DNA of 64,000 nt. It comes from Cyanodermella asteris (lineage: Eukaryota > Ascomycota > Lecanoromycetes > Ostropales > Stictidaceae). This document shows, in pieces, positions 44,099-55,698 of the stretch. Position 1 is the first letter of the stretch. Every line of letters begins with the position of its first letter. Made by a program: the position numbers and the translations under genes. The notes beneath the pieces are model-generated. The model had not been told where the DNA came from, searched no databases, and was given only the letters and a program-made list of their open reading frames with translations. The stretch is from NCBI GenBank assembly GCA_900618795.1, contig UYJD01000012.1:805521-869520 (forward strand), written 5' to 3'.

Positions 44099-45860
44099 TC
44101 ACAAGTCCCGAATCAGATACCCTTTGTTCTGTAATCGTTGGAAAACTCGTTTCGGATCGTACTTTGCAGCAACCTTCTTGATCGTCTGCACGTTGTCGGC
44201 GCCAAAGCTCTGCAGCACCTTCTGGTTAGTACCCGCCGTGTTCATGAACAGATACGGCAGATCGGCGCCGTGCGCTCTGGCAGACGCGAGCACCTTGTCC
44301 GTAATGCGATCCGAGACCGCGTAGATCTGGTCGTCGATTGAAGCGTCGGTCCAAGTGATGTACCACTCGTGCCCTGTCCCGCCGTCAGCACAACCAATCT
44401 CAAACAACAACCACCACCCCGGAGTCCGGCTTTCAGGCTTCTCCGAGGAGCGTTTCGAACTCACACTGCTGCGGCACCTCCTGCAATCCGAGCAGATTGC
44501 CCTCCGCAACCGCATTGCCCGCCTTGACCGTGCTGACGCCGACGGGCGCAGGAACCCACACGGCGGCGGCGCCCGCGGGCAGCTCGGCGGTCTCGTTCTC
44601 GAAGATCTCGTACGCGTCGACCATGTACGCGGCGTCGACCTTGTTGGTGAAGGTCTCGCCGTACGTGCGGATGCCCTCGGGCGCGAAGTTTGCGGCGGCC
44701 AAGGCGGCGAGGTCGGACAGCGTGCCGTTGCGCGGGGAGACGAGCTGCGTGGAGCCGTTGATGGCGTAGAAGGGAGCGAAGGCCGACGGCTTTGCGGGCA
44801 CGGGCGTCGAGTAGAGCAGGAGGGTCGCGATGACGCCGGAGCCGAGGACAAAGTTGCTGGTGATTGCGGCTTTGGGGTCGAGCTGGCCTTGGGCTTGCCA
44901 GGAGGCGATGGCATTGAGGACCTGGGTCGAGGCGGAGAGGGGGTAGATGATGCCTTCGAAGTAGAATTGGCCGATGGGGATGGTCTTCATTTGGAAGTTG
45001 GTAACCACGCCTGGTAATTTGTGAGATCGGAGGAGAATTGCGCAGTCGTGAAATGCAGATTCTTGCTTACCGAAATTGGTGGCTCCACCGCGAAGACCTT
45101 TGTACAGATCCGCGTTTTGGGACGCAGAGGCGGTGACTACGCGGCCACTGCCAAGCACGACCTCGAAGCTTTTGATATTGTCAAAACCGAGTCCGTACTG
45201 GTTGGCGAAATAGCTCAGACCTCCACCCAGCAGGAAGCCGCCGACGCCGACGATCCCGGCGCGACCGCCTGCCACCGTCAGGTTGAAGGGCTCAAGCGTG
45301 CTATAGACGTTCTGCCACCGGTTGCCGGGACCGATGTCCACCGTCGACTTGTCAGCAGATAAACTGACTCGGTTGAGCCGCTGGAGTGATACGAGGACAC
45401 CATTAGAGCCGATGCCGGCAAATCCCGGAGTCTGCTTGTGGCCTCCGCTCCGGAGGGAGAATGTCGTATTGAGAACATTGAGAATTGCGATGACACGTGC
45501 CACCTCGTTGGTGTTTGCGGGGCTAACGACGCACTGGGCTGGAAGCCAGCATGTTGCGGAGCTGTGATGGCGTGAGAACTGTAGTATTACAGTGGAATGA
45601 AGGGCTACGTACTAATTGTCGTCCAGGATGGAAGTGTAAGCAGCTCCAGCGGAGGGTGAGAGAGTGCTGTTGCCACCGCCAAGTGCCCTCTTCAACACCT
45701 GGCATGTAAAAGAAGCATTGTTCTGTGGTAGGCTCGAGCCACTGGGAAGTGCGGCAGCAATTGCTCGGTCGAGCTGACAAGATGAAAGATCGGGAAACGA
45801 TTGGACGCCGACCGAAAGCGCATAGAGGACAAAAGACCGAACGACGGCGTTCGAGAACAT
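44099..45860 (-). CDS. Secreted BBE-type FAD-linked oxidoreductase
   Basis: I read four exons: 45860-45613, 45561-45071, 45010-44465 and 44373-44099, with introns of 51, 60 and 91 bases (donors GTACGT, GTAAGC, GTGAGT). The product is 519 residues. It starts with a signal peptide (MFSNAVVRSFVLYALSVGVQ). The FAD-binding PCMH domain contains WLPAQCVVSPANT, RSGGH with the likely flavin-linked His124, and GFLLGGGLSYFANQYGLG. The berberine-bridge C-terminus has NTAGTNQKVLQSFGADN and KYDPKRVFQRLQ. It is positioned to be the YanF-like oxidase of the neighbouring meroterpenoid cluster, acting in the endomembrane/secretory space. Confidence 0.9.
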
Positions 45861-46964
45861 GGCTGTTCAAAGTATTTGGGCTCGAAGCAGGGAAATCCGA
45901 ATAATGCGGCTTAGGCCAAGCAGAAAAGGACAGAAGACTGTGCCGGCGCACAGGAGGAACGGAAGGTGCACGAGAAATGAGGAAAAGAGAGCGGCACGTA
46001 GATGGCATTATAGAAACCACAGCCGCAAGGCTCAAGGCCTAGACGGTGATTAAAATTAGAACATCACTGATAGAGACGCGTTGCCTTGACTCGCCCCAGA
46101 GCTAGCCGTTAGAGGAGGCGGAACGGCATACAACGTGTTTCAAAGCCTGAACCATGAAGCTGAGCCACAAGACGATTTGAACACGTGGGACCCATCAGCC
46201 GAGGATGACAAGCTCACTACATTCTGTGATATATGATCTGGAGTTGGAGTGTAGTATTGGAGCAAACGGACCTGGGTGAGAGCTACTTTGACATGTCTAG
46301 TGCGAGCCTGTGAATAAAGCATGGCTGCCACGTTTTCCACGTGAGAGGATCCGCGCACCAAGATGAATAGGGGAATGACAAGGGACCCAAAAACCTTGAT
46401 GCTGGGATTTGCTGTCATGGTCTGACATGTCAAGAATTCTAGCGTGCTTCGAGAGTTGAGCTTCGCCAGAAAGACTTTGGCCCAGGAACGTGTGGCCAAC
46501 ATGCAACTACCGTAATACTGAAGCGAAGACACGTGCAACCAACAGTCAGCCCACGCAATCGTATCGACGCGTTCTCCCAAGTTCATCACGAGAGGAAATT
46601 GAAGCGAAGACCCTTGTCGGCCGAGAGTGGCATCTGACAGGACTTCACTCAAGTGAGGTCGTTCGGGCGAGAGGCGGAGAAACGTCGGCCCGAGAACGAC
46701 GACAATCAACCCTTCTCGTGCCTTTTCACACTCACGCCTCTCTATCTGCCACGAAACTCGGCCCTCGAATATGGTCCTGCGTGGCGAAGCCATTATCTTC
46801 GTGGGGGGCCAATGCCCAGTCCTGTCACCTGATGTTGACATGCCTCCTTATCGGTGTTAATCGTGACCTTCATACCAACCTTGCCTGTTTCCTCTTGGTC
46901 TTGTTTTTGCTGTTGTGGCTTGTTGTTTGTTTTCGCCCCCTTGTTCGCCCTTTGCAGCTATACC
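45861..46964. promoter_or_regulatory. Divergent intergenic region between the FAD oxidase and SDR genes
   Basis: A 1.1-kb region between outward-reading genes holds both promoters. A pyrimidine-rich leader (about 46880-46960) precedes the SDR start. Open frames on both strands here lack any motif. Confidence 0.45.
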
Positions 46965-47949
46965 ATGAGTGCTCAGAAGTCTGTTTTGGTGACTGGCTGT
47001 AGTGCAGGTGGCATAGGCGCAGCAGTCGCCCAGCAATTTGCAGGGGAAGGGAATCTGGTTTTTGTAACTGCGCGCACGCCGTCGCGAGTTCCCCCCGAGC
47101 TCCACAGTCTATCAAATGTAGAGATACTTCTTCTCGACGTGACGGACAAAGACAACATTGCCGAAGCGGCGCGGGTAGTCCGCGAAAAGACTGGCAGCAA
47201 GCTAGACGTGCTCGTCAACAATGCCGGAATGAATTTCACCATGCCCTGCTTGGACTCATCGCTCGAGGACGGCAAGAAGCTTTTCGACACCAATTTCTGG
47301 GGTGTTTTGGCCGTCTGCCAGGCTTTCGCGCCTCTGCTCATACGCGCAAAAGGCGTCATAGTCAATGTCAGCTCGATCACAGGGTATCTGAATACCCCAT
47401 ATATGGGTGAGCCAAGGGTCGCGAACGACCGCAATGCCGACATGGTCTCGTTGGCTCGAAAATACTCACCGTGTCGCCAGGTCTTTACAGCGCTTCGAAA
47501 GCCGCCTTGACGTGCGCTTCCGAGACGTTACGAGTCGAGCTCCAACCGTTTGGCGTAGCCGTTGTCACACTCGTTGCGGGCAATGTGCAGACGGAGTTCT
47601 GGCAGAAGGAACAGACATTTGCCTTACCATCAGACTCCTTGTATCTTCCCATACACGAAACGATTGCCGCTGCTGCCTCTGGCAAGCTCAGCCCTCCAGG
47701 ATCATCCGCAGCCGAGTTTTCCCGCCAGCTTCGGACAACGGCTCTCTCACGGACTGGCGGGCTTGTGTGGAAAGGTGCGATGGCAGGAACGGTGAGACTC
47801 GTGGCGAAGCTCATGCCTACGAGTATGATGGTAAGTATGCTCACGGCAAAAGTTCGTACGAGGCTGACAAGTTTGTTTAGGATCGGGCTTTGTCAGACAA
47901 GCGAGGCCTCGACGTGTTGGCAGAGAAGTTAGCAACTGGGCTGGATTGA
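46965..47949 (+). CDS. Short-chain dehydrogenase, AYR1-like
   Basis: I read three exons: 46965-47406, 47481-47830 and 47881-47949, with introns of 74 and 50 bases (GTGAGC...GCCAG; GTAAGT...TTTAG). The product is 286 residues. The NADP-binding glycine motif is TGCSAGGIG; the others are DVLVNNAG, VNVSSITG and the catalytic YSASK (created by the first splice). The sequence resembles 1-acyldihydroxyacetone-phosphate reductases, which act in lipid synthesis, but many SDRs of this type are recruited to secondary metabolism. It could be a cluster member or a bystander. Confidence 0.88.
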
Positions 47950-48154
47950 AAGCATTAGTGTATTGACGCAACTATTGGTCTGTAACCTTGCGTAGAGACC
48001 CGACGTGGCTGAGGACATCAAAGAGTCTCGAATCAACATCTAGAGCATGCTTGAGGGAGGAGCGCGTTGCAAAAGATGATCTGTTGTGCGAATATCTATT
48101 GATCGATATACAGGGGCGTCGTCATGCGCACCTCGTGAGCCAACCTCCTAACAC

Positions 48155-51100
48155 TTACTTCTCTGCCAACTCGATCATAAAGTAGTTCACCAAGCGATCA
48201 ATAGTTGGACATTTCCACACCAACGTTGGAGGCACCTTGACCTTCAAAGCCGACTGTAAGCTCGACCTGAATTGTACTGTCATAACAGAATCCATACCCA
48301 TTTCGGCCAAAGCCAATAGGGGGTCCACATCACCATCATCCATCGATAGCGTGCTCGCGACGGACTTGGTAACCGTTTCGACCAGATGCTGCTTAAGCTC
48401 CGGTCCGGACTTTGGTCTGGTCGGCCTGTTCTGTGCGCCATCCACAGATGCCCCTGGCGCGAGAGCCATCGGTGCTTTTCGAGTGATCACATCGGAAAGG
48501 ATGGGATGTGGCAAGGGATCGTCAAACTCAAGCGGGAGGGTTCGCAGTACAACGGCATGATCCGTCTGCAGCGCTGCGATTTTCGTCCAAGCCAAGAATG
48601 CTTCAGTCGCGGTGACGTCGGTGATGCCACGTGCGTTGAGCTCGGCGTTGATATACTCGGTGCTAGCAGCCATGCCGAGCCCGCGCCAGCTGGTCCACTG
48701 AATGGCACAAGTGTTGTCGCCTTGAGCTCTACGCTGTGTAGCCAAGGCATCGAGGAATGCATTGCCACTGGCGTACGAAGCTTGCCCGGGAAAGCCGAGC
48801 AGCTGACCGCACGAGGAGAAGAGAACCATAAAGTCAAGTGACCCGACCGGGAAGATCTTATCCAGGTGCATGGCCCCGTTGATCTTGGGGGCGAGGACCG
48901 ATTCGAAGGCTTCTGTGGTGATGTCCTGGACAAGCTGATCCACCAGTACTCCAGCTGCATGCACAACGCCACGGACCGCTGGAAGAGAGAGATCTTCGAT
49001 GGCCTTGGTGAGCAACGCATCGCCATCGGGGGTGCTTATGTCGATCGAGAGAACATAGACAGTTGCTCCCAGCTTTTCGAGAGATCGAATCACTCCGACT
49101 TTCGAGTCTTTCTGAAGAGACTTCCACTCCGATCGCTTCGGTAGGCGAGATCGCGACACTAGGACCAGTCGCCTGGCTCCTTGTTCCACCATCCAGGACG
49201 CGACTTTGAGGCCAAGCGCACCCAGGCCACCCGTGATCAAATATGTTCCATCAGGTACAAACATTGGCTGCGGATTAATCTTTGGTTGTGGATACTCGCG
49301 TAAGCAAGAAACGCGAGCTACGCCATCTTCGAGTCTGACCACAGGCTCGTTGCGAATATACCTTAACGCAGCAAACGGAAAGATGTTATCTTCAATCTCA
49401 ATGACACCGCCAAAGTGCTCTGGCGTCTCAGATATCAAAATGCGGGCCAGACCGTGAATCGATCTGTTCCGGAGAGCTGCGGTGCCTTTGCTGGCACTGA
49501 GAAGAGTGAACACCTTGGTTGTCGAACCGGCGTCAGCGAGTCTTTGCACAACTGTTGCTAGCCACATGCACGATCTTGATGTAGCATCCAACGCATCCTC
49601 AGCAGGGATCTCCTCAATGGGAACAAAGGCAATGGCAGTATGGGACCCAAGATCGGAGATCGCATCGGGATCTTCGAGAACAGATGTCGTGATACCTTTG
49701 GCGGACAATTGCCTATGAAAAGAGCTGAATCTTTGATCGAGCGCCTGTAACAAAAACGCCACGTGCTTGATGTCAGTAGGTTCTTCTTGATATGTGGCTG
49801 GAACCCATGCAAGGCGATGTACAAGCCCATTTACATTCGTTCTGGCAGACGCCTCGCCTTCGATTCCGGCAAAGGCCATACCCTGTAGCTCAACAAGGAC
49901 AATTCCGTCCTCGTCGCAAATCAGGACATCGGCCGCAACGGCACCGGAAACTCGCTTGGAGTAGATGTAACAGATCTGAGGATCCAAATCTGTCGTTATC
50001 TTGCTTACACTGTCGATGGCGGTAGGCATACGCAATAGAGGGTCTTGGTAGAATATTGTAGATGCGATGGAGGTAGCCGCGTCCAATATCGTGGTCCAGT
50101 TGTCATTACAGCCCGCCAAGTTGTCCGGATTGGTAGCAACTCGAGCCAGCATATACTGATCGCCTTCCAAATGTTCCAAGACTTTCCATGGAAACCCCAT
50201 GTCCGGAACTCCGACTTTCTCAAGGTAATCGATCGAAAAAGTGTCGGGAAGAGGCCTCGTTGAAGCATTTTTGATCTCAGCAAGGTCAATAGCTCTTGCC
50301 TCAAGCCCTGGGTAGTTGTGAATGGAGCAAGTCGTGTTTACCAGCCAGGCGGCACTGTTTGTAGTGGAATCGCCCGTATCAGCGAGTTTGGAAGTGATTG
50401 AGATCTCAGACTGCGCAACCCGGACCTGGATATCACGTGCTGGAGACACAACAACAGGTACTTTCAAGGACACATTGGCAAGGCTGCGGCCGCTTGTCGC
50501 GTGTAGGAATGTGTTGATTAAGACTGCAGCCGGCACGATCTCTGAACCATGGAGCGGATGCTTACCCGGAAATGGCTTATTCGCCTCGTCAAGTCGAGTC
50601 TGATAGAGGACGATGTCGGTGCCCCAGATCGGCGACCGCTGTCCAAGAAGCGTGTTGGACAAAGGATCATGGGACAAGCTCGCGCCAAATGGCACCTTGG
50701 CGACTTGACGCCAGAAGGGCTGATGTGACCAGACTGTGCCGGGAACACCTGAAATCCATGGGAGATTGGATCTCCTGGTGTATTTTGTCGCAACTCCGAA
50801 GCAGTGAAGTTTTCCAATCGTATTCAAAATATTGCTTCGCGCGGGTTTCTTTCGTAACATGGTAGGGAGGACCACATGTTCGCCAATACCTAGCTCATCC
50901 AGGGTCTCGTTGACAGAGTGTGCAACAATAGGATGGCTCGACACCTCAACAAAAGCTCTAAAACCATCAGCAGCGGCTCCTTCAACAGTGCTCCGCAGCA
51001 GGACAGGCTGAACCATGTTGTTGAGCCAGTATTCCACGTCTCGCGAAACAGCTGATCGTGGGTCCAAGGTCGAGGTCGAATACAGGGGTATTGTAGGTGA

Positions 51101-53473
51101 ACGTGGGTGGAGAATGCCAGCCAGATCTGTTCTCAGAGCTTGCACAAGGCCACATAGCATTCTGCTATGAAATGCGACGTCCGAATTGACCTTACGAACT
51201 TGAATTCCCTCTTGTGCCCATTGCTCGCATAACTGATCCACAGACCCTGCCAGGCCGGATATGACACAGCTGTTTGGTGAAGCGTCAATGGCGACGTCGA
51301 TATCGTCGTGGTCTTCTAGCTTGGTAATTACCTCGGGATAAAACAGAGAGATCAAGGCCATCGATCCCTTGCCTATCACCTGTCTGTAAAGGCGAGCACG
51401 CTTGCATACCAGAAGGGTACCTTCTCTGAGAGTCAATGCTCCTGATATCACTGCTGCAGCGGATTCACCGAGTGAGTGTCCAATAATGGCTGCCGGCAGT
51501 CCCGATTCTGCCTGGAGGACTCTGGCTATTCCAATATGCATCAGAAAAGTGAGAGCCTGAATGGCGTCAGTCTGCTCAAAGTCGCCACTTTCCAAAGCCT
51601 TGGTTGGTGAGAAACCAAGCTCCTGCATGATAATCGGCTCAAGTTCGTGAACAACGTTTCGAAAGTGTTGAGAGCTGGCGTAAAGTTCTTTGCCCATATC
51701 CGGCCAATGAGAGCCGTGACCTGACAAGACCCACACATGGCCCTTGTCGGCCTCGGGCATGGCACGGCCATTTGATATGTTGTTATCCTTGGCAGATGAA
51801 GCAAGCTTTTGTAGAGATGTAATAGCTTCGTCAATGTTATTGGCCACAACCGCCGAGCGGAATCGATGATGCCCACGGCGGCTGCTCAATGTAACAGCCA
51901 GATCCTGAAGAGAAATTGCATCCTTGCGGCTGCTCAGCCATTCCACTAAACACTCTGCGGCGGCAGGCAGTCGCGTGTTTTGTGGCGCTGAGAGCAACAA
52001 TAGTGCCGGCGATACCGTCGAAGCTGCGTTCAGTTGGATCTCGGGGCTGGGAGCAGCCTCAACGATAGCGTGGGACACAGTACCGCTATAGCCATATGAC
52101 GCGATTGCTGCTCTTGCTGGTGTGGAAGACCGCTCCAGCTGCGTCGCATGTTGGCAAGCCACGAGCATGTTGCTGTCCCAATCAATCTTTGTGCTGGAAG
52201 TTTCCAAGTTTGCTTGAGGGGGCACTACCTGCTTTTGCAGGACCATGACAGCCTTGATAAAGCTCAATACACCGGCACCAGCCTCGGGATGGCCGATGTT
52301 GCTCTTGATGGAGCCAATTGGCAATCTTGCACTGCCGGGTGCTCTGACTCCGGAGCCATATATGCGGGCTAGCGCGACAGTCTCGGTGGGATCACCTAGT
52401 GGTGTTGAAGTGGCATGGGCTTCCACGTATGAGATCGATGAGGCTGGGACTTTGGCTTCTTGGAGGGCTTTGGCGGCAACGAGCTCTTGCGCAACTGCAT
52501 TGGGTGCCATGATACCGACTGTTTTGCCATCCGCACAGACGGCACTACCTTTCAAGACCGCGTGTATGTGGTCACCACTTGCGATAGCTTTTTCCAAGGA
52601 CTTCAGCACGACCAGCCCAGCACCCTCGCCACGACCATAACCATGAGCAGAGTCATCGAACGATCGACATTTGCCATCAGCTGCGATTGCGCCAGTTATA
52701 TCAAGGACTCGAGTCAGTCCTGGTCCGATAAGCGCATTAACGCCGCCAGCGATGGCAAGATCGGTCTCGCCAGCTAGGATGGCTTGGCGGGCTTGATGTA
52801 TGGCAACAAGAGAAGAGGCGCAGGCGGCGTCTATGGCAATACTGGGTCCCATCAAGTCGAGAAGATAAGAAATCCGACTTGGAATACCGCAATATGCCGT
52901 TCCGACACCCATGTGAGCACCGATGTTTTCGAGGTCTTCCAGTACCAGCTTGGCATAGTCGTCAGAATTGACGCCCATGTAGACGGCGGTATTGGTGCCG
53001 GCCAGTGATTGGGGAGGAATACCGGCATCCTCGAGCGCTTGCCAAGCCACTTCCAAAGCAATTCGCTGCTGGGGATCCATCTGCTCGGCTTCTCGGGGAG
53101 ACACGGAGAAGAAGGCGGCATCGAAGTCTTCTATCCTGTCGAGGAAGTACCCTTTCGATGTGGTAGTGGATAAAGTCTTCGCATTGCTGGGGTTGCGGTC
53201 GTGATATGGCTCCCATCTGAACGCAGGCATGTCTCCACAAGCATCGCCCTTGCTCATCAAGAAGTCCCACAGCTCCTCGTGGCCGTTACTACCACCGGGT
53301 ACGCGACAACTCATGCCGATGACAGCAATGTCCTTGGAAGGTGTCAAGTCAAGCTCATTGGGAGCAAAGTCCTCCACGCTGGTCGCGGGACTGACAGATT
53401 CAGGGCCTGGGGTCGTAGGGGTGACAGCTCGAGTTCGACCCACTGCGGGGGTCGAAGTCGAAGTCGAAGTCAT
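48155..53473 (-). CDS. 6-Methylsalicylic acid-type partially reducing polyketide synthase
   Basis: This is a single 1772-residue frame, the length of known 6-MSA synthases. Domains in order: KS with Cys218 (DAACASS), His353 (EAHATSTPLGDPTE) and His395 (NIGHPEAGAG); AT with Ser667 in GHSLGES; DH/thioester-hydrolase-type domain with His972 in HPLHGSEIVP and Asp1091; KR with NADPH loop ITGGLGALG near 1413 and YASGNAFLDAL; ACP with Ser1729 in GMDSV. No methyltransferase, enoyl reductase or thioesterase is present, as expected for 6-MSAS. Similarity of the first 470 residues to 6-MSAS is very high by eye. Expected product is 6-methylsalicylate from acetyl-CoA and three malonyl-CoA; mellein synthases share this layout. 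The adjacent decarboxylase gene favours 6-MSA. Confidence 0.95.
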   Translation of the reverse strand: MTSTSTSTPAVGRTRAVTPTTPGPESVSPATSVEDFAPNELDLTPSKDIAVIGMSCRVPGGSNGHEELWDFLMSKGDACGDMPAFRWEPYHDRNPSNAKTLSTTTSKGYFLDRIEDFDAAFFSVSPREAEQMDPQQRIALEVAWQALEDAGIPPQSLAGTNTAVYMGVNSDDYAKLVLEDLENIGAHMGVGTAYCGIPSRISYLLDLMGPSIAIDAACASSLVAIHQARQAILAGETDLAIAGGVNALIGPGLTRVLDITGAIAADGKCRSFDDSAHGYGRGEGAGLVVLKSLEKAIASGDHIHAVLKGSAVCADGKTVGIMAPNAVAQELVAAKALQEAKVPASSISYVEAHATSTPLGDPTETVALARIYGSGVRAPGSARLPIGSIKSNIGHPEAGAGVLSFIKAVMVLQKQVVPPQANLETSSTKIDWDSNMLVACQHATQLERSSTPARAAIASYGYSGTVSHAIVEAAPSPEIQLNAASTVSPALLLLSAPQNTRLPAAAECLVEWLSSRKDAISLQDLAVTLSSRRGHHRFRSAVVANNIDEAITSLQKLASSAKDNNISNGRAMPEADKGHVWVLSGHGSHWPDMGKELYASSQHFRNVVHELEPIIMQELGFSPTKALESGDFEQTDAIQALTFLMHIGIARVLQAESGLPAAIIGHSLGESAAAVISGALTLREGTLLVCKRARLYRQVIGKGSMALISLFYPEVITKLEDHDDIDVAIDASPNSCVISGLAGSVDQLCEQWAQEGIQVRKVNSDVAFHSRMLCGLVQALRTDLAGILHPRSPTIPLYSTSTLDPRSAVSRDVEYWLNNMVQPVLLRSTVEGAAADGFRAFVEVSSHPIVAHSVNETLDELGIGEHVVLPTMLRKKPARSNILNTIGKLHCFGVATKYTRRSNLPWISGVPGTVWSHQPFWRQVAKVPFGASLSHDPLSNTLLGQRSPIWGTDIVLYQTRLDEANKPFPGKHPLHGSEIVPAAVLINTFLHATSGRSLANVSLKVPVVVSPARDIQVRVAQSEISITSKLADTGDSTTNSAAWLVNTTCSIHNYPGLEARAIDLAEIKNASTRPLPDTFSIDYLEKVGVPDMGFPWKVLEHLEGDQYMLARVATNPDNLAGCNDNWTTILDAATSIASTIFYQDPLLRMPTAIDSVSKITTDLDPQICYIYSKRVSGAVAADVLICDEDGIVLVELQGMAFAGIEGEASARTNVNGLVHRLAWVPATYQEEPTDIKHVAFLLQALDQRFSSFHRQLSAKGITTSVLEDPDAISDLGSHTAIAFVPIEEIPAEDALDATSRSCMWLATVVQRLADAGSTTKVFTLLSASKGTAALRNRSIHGLARILISETPEHFGGVIEIEDNIFPFAALRYIRNEPVVRLEDGVARVSCLREYPQPKINPQPMFVPDGTYLITGGLGALGLKVASWMVEQGARRLVLVSRSRLPKRSEWKSLQKDSKVGVIRSLEKLGATVYVLSIDISTPDGDALLTKAIEDLSLPAVRGVVHAAGVLVDQLVQDITTEAFESVLAPKINGAMHLDKIFPVGSLDFMVLFSSCGQLLGFPGQASYASGNAFLDALATQRRAQGDNTCAIQWTSWRGLGMAASTEYINAELNARGITDVTATEAFLAWTKIAALQTDHAVVLRTLPLEFDDPLPHPILSDVITRKAPMALAPGASVDGAQNRPTRPKSGPELKQHLVETVTKSVASTLSMDDGDVDPLLALAEMGMDSVMTVQFRSSLQSALKVKVPPTLVWKCPTIDRLVNYFMIELAEK

Positions 53474-54642
53474 GATAGCTAGCCAGGGGATAGTACGTCG
53501 ACAGGTGGCCAGCTGTGTAATTGTATCGAGCTGTTATGGAAGGCTCAATTGGATTTGGATCGCCTCAGACGAAATATCGTCGTTCGGTATCAGTAAGGAT
53601 TGAGGTCGGAGGAGTTCGGATCAACACGAATAGTCCTAAAGGGACTGGTCCAGGGAGCGAGAACAACTGAGCAGCTGCACAGGAGCTACAGCTGCTGAAG
53701 TTAAGTATTCACACACCCGCAATTTCGCTCCCGCCCATGAACAATCTCATGCATAAATCTTTGTATAACAAACCACTGTCAAAGCGCAATCGTTCGGAAA
53801 GCACGTGTAACAGCTTCGGAGGAAGTTTCACGGAAAATTCACCATTCAGCTGCTTTTTCAAACCTTTCAGCTTGCGGCTGATGATCTTCATCGCCGAGAG
53901 CACGCAGGTGGTCACTAGTGGGATAGATAAAGGATTAGCACCATGACCCCTTGAGGGAACCCTGTCGGTCAGCACGTGGAAAATCGGATACTACCAAAGT
54001 ACTCGAACCTTGATAAGGCTGTTCAAGTCGGCCGAGGCGATGCAATGGAAGCCTGATAGCCATTCGAATACACTTACTTTTCCGTCTTCTTCTTCTCCGC
54101 GGTATTCGTCACGGTCGGTGTTGGTCGTAGCATTTTTGAAGAACCAAAACACCCAGCAGATCACGTCTAGAGCTTGCATAATGACAGAGGTTTCGAGAGC
54201 CCAGTATGAATTTCGGGCACGACTCACGACGTTTGGAGGGTAGTTGCATGCTGCTACTTGGACAGATGGGGGAGTCAGTTCGAAGTACGATGCCAAGCTT
54301 ATGCTTATATAAGCCGATTTTGACGTTCAGGGGCCCGTGTCCCTGCACCGACTCAGCGAGCAGTTTGACGCGGCATACTCGTGCGAGTTCCAAGTGCTCC
54401 TGCGAGTAGCAATTAGTGAGCCGATGTGGGCTGTCATACTGAAGTCGCCGTCCATGCAACAGTATAGCTGTATCATTCAATTGTGCGCGGCCGAGACGAC
54501 GGTGCCAAGTGAGTTGTCAAAATGCATTTGATCCATCTCTATCCCACCGCTGTAGTGCAGCTACTTTGCTTCAAGGTCTTCGGATCGCTCTTTTCGTTTG
54601 TATAGACGCCGTTCTTCTGTTGCTGTCAGCCAATCTTTCATC
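53474..54642. promoter_or_regulatory. Region between PKS and prenyltransferase genes
   Basis: The two genes read outward. The region must contain both promoters and appears to hold a small minus-strand gene, listed separately. Confidence 0.45.
53709..54296 (-). CDS. Small hypothetical gene in the cluster, exon structure unresolved
   Basis: Two coding-looking pieces lie on the minus strand. The upstream one includes ALDVICWVFWFFKNATT, a possible membrane segment, then an acidic DRDEYRGEEEDGK that runs into a GTAAGT donor at 54077. The downstream one (about 53961-53709) encodes VLSAMKIISRKLKGLKKQLN and VKLPPKLLHVLSERLRF. I could not find a splice that joins them in frame, so extents are provisional. 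I do not recognise it. Its position suggests a possible cluster gene. Confidence 0.3.
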
Positions 54643-55698
54643 ATGGCTACAAAGGCATTTTTCCAAGTTGAGAAGCTTTCTCCTCGGAATCCGAATCCGA
54701 ATCGTGACTTGATACGGGGAGTCTGGGAGCTTGCTCGCTTTCACACTCGCGAAGCATGGCTATGTTGGTATCCGGCTATCTGGGGAGCCTGCGTGGGAGC
54801 AGCTGTTGGTCAAGTTACGCTAGACTTGAAATCGTTGGGCTTTATTTTATTCGGAATATGGGCCAGTATCACGGCCACCCACGCCGCATTCTGCACTTTC
54901 AAGTAGGTCTCCTCCCATTGTGGATTTCTAAAGCCTGGCTCAGCTGATCAAATGACAAGCGATCTTTGCGATCGCAACCTTGACATTCACGTCGAGCGCT
55001 GCAAGACTCGCCCGCTCCCTTCAGCCATGATCACGTTCCCCGAGGCGGTCGGCGTGTTTCTTGCCTGGTTGCCCATTACTTACGCCATCACAAAGTACAC
55101 CCTCGGCGATGCGGCTGTCGTTGCATTTATCCCTATCTGGGTGTTGAGTACGATATATCCGTTCATGAAGCGCCTCATTCCCTTCCCACAGGTCGTGCTC
55201 GGAGCCGTGATTGGCGGTGCTGTCTTTCCTGGCTGGATTGCGGTAGCGAAAACAACGGAGGGTCTTGGATCAGCAATGCCTCTGTTCTTGGCCACTGCAG
55301 CCTGGGTTGTCTACTTTGATGTTTTCTACGCGACCCAAGACGCCGCGGACGACGAGAAGATCGGGGTCAAATCCTTGGCCGTACTCGCGGGCAACAACAT
55401 CTGGTGGCTTCTCGGTGTGCTTGGAGGCCTGCAAGTTGGCTTCTTTGCACTCGCCGCCCTCCGAGCTCATCTCAGCCCGATCTTCTGGGTCGCAGGTGTG
55501 GCAGTGTGGGCAGGCAATATCCCCTGGCACATCATGTCGCTCGACCTCAGGAATCGCAACTCCGGCGGTCGAATCTTCAAGGCCAACATCAAGCTCGGAT
55601 TATATTTGACAGTTGTGAGCTTGATTGAGATGACGTGCACGAGGGTAGATTATGATGGACTGTATCATTTGCGGGCATTGGTCATGAACAGGCGTTAG
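54643..55698 (+). CDS. UbiA-family aromatic prenyltransferase
   Basis: I read two exons, 54643-54902 and 54960-55698, across a 57-base intron (GTAGGT...ACAAG). The product is 332 residues with about seven to nine hydrophobic segments. The first Asp-rich motif, NDLCDRNLD (87-95), is formed by the splice; the second is YATQDAADD (210-218). Both bind the prenyl diphosphate through magnesium. This is the class that farnesylates or geranylgeranylates phenolic acceptors in fungal meroterpenoid pathways, such as YanG on toluquinol. It reads away from the PKS gene and toward the next SDR. Confidence 0.94.

Noticed and set aside
44099-44914. 271-codon Ser/Pro/Arg-rich frame overlapping the FAD oxidase
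   Set aside because: Most of it is a shifted-frame shadow of GC-rich oxidase exon 3; only its end coincides with oxidase exon 4.
46140-46841. 233-codon minus-strand frame between the oxidase and SDR genes
   Set aside because: No motif, no splice structure and odd composition; it lies in a divergent promoter region.
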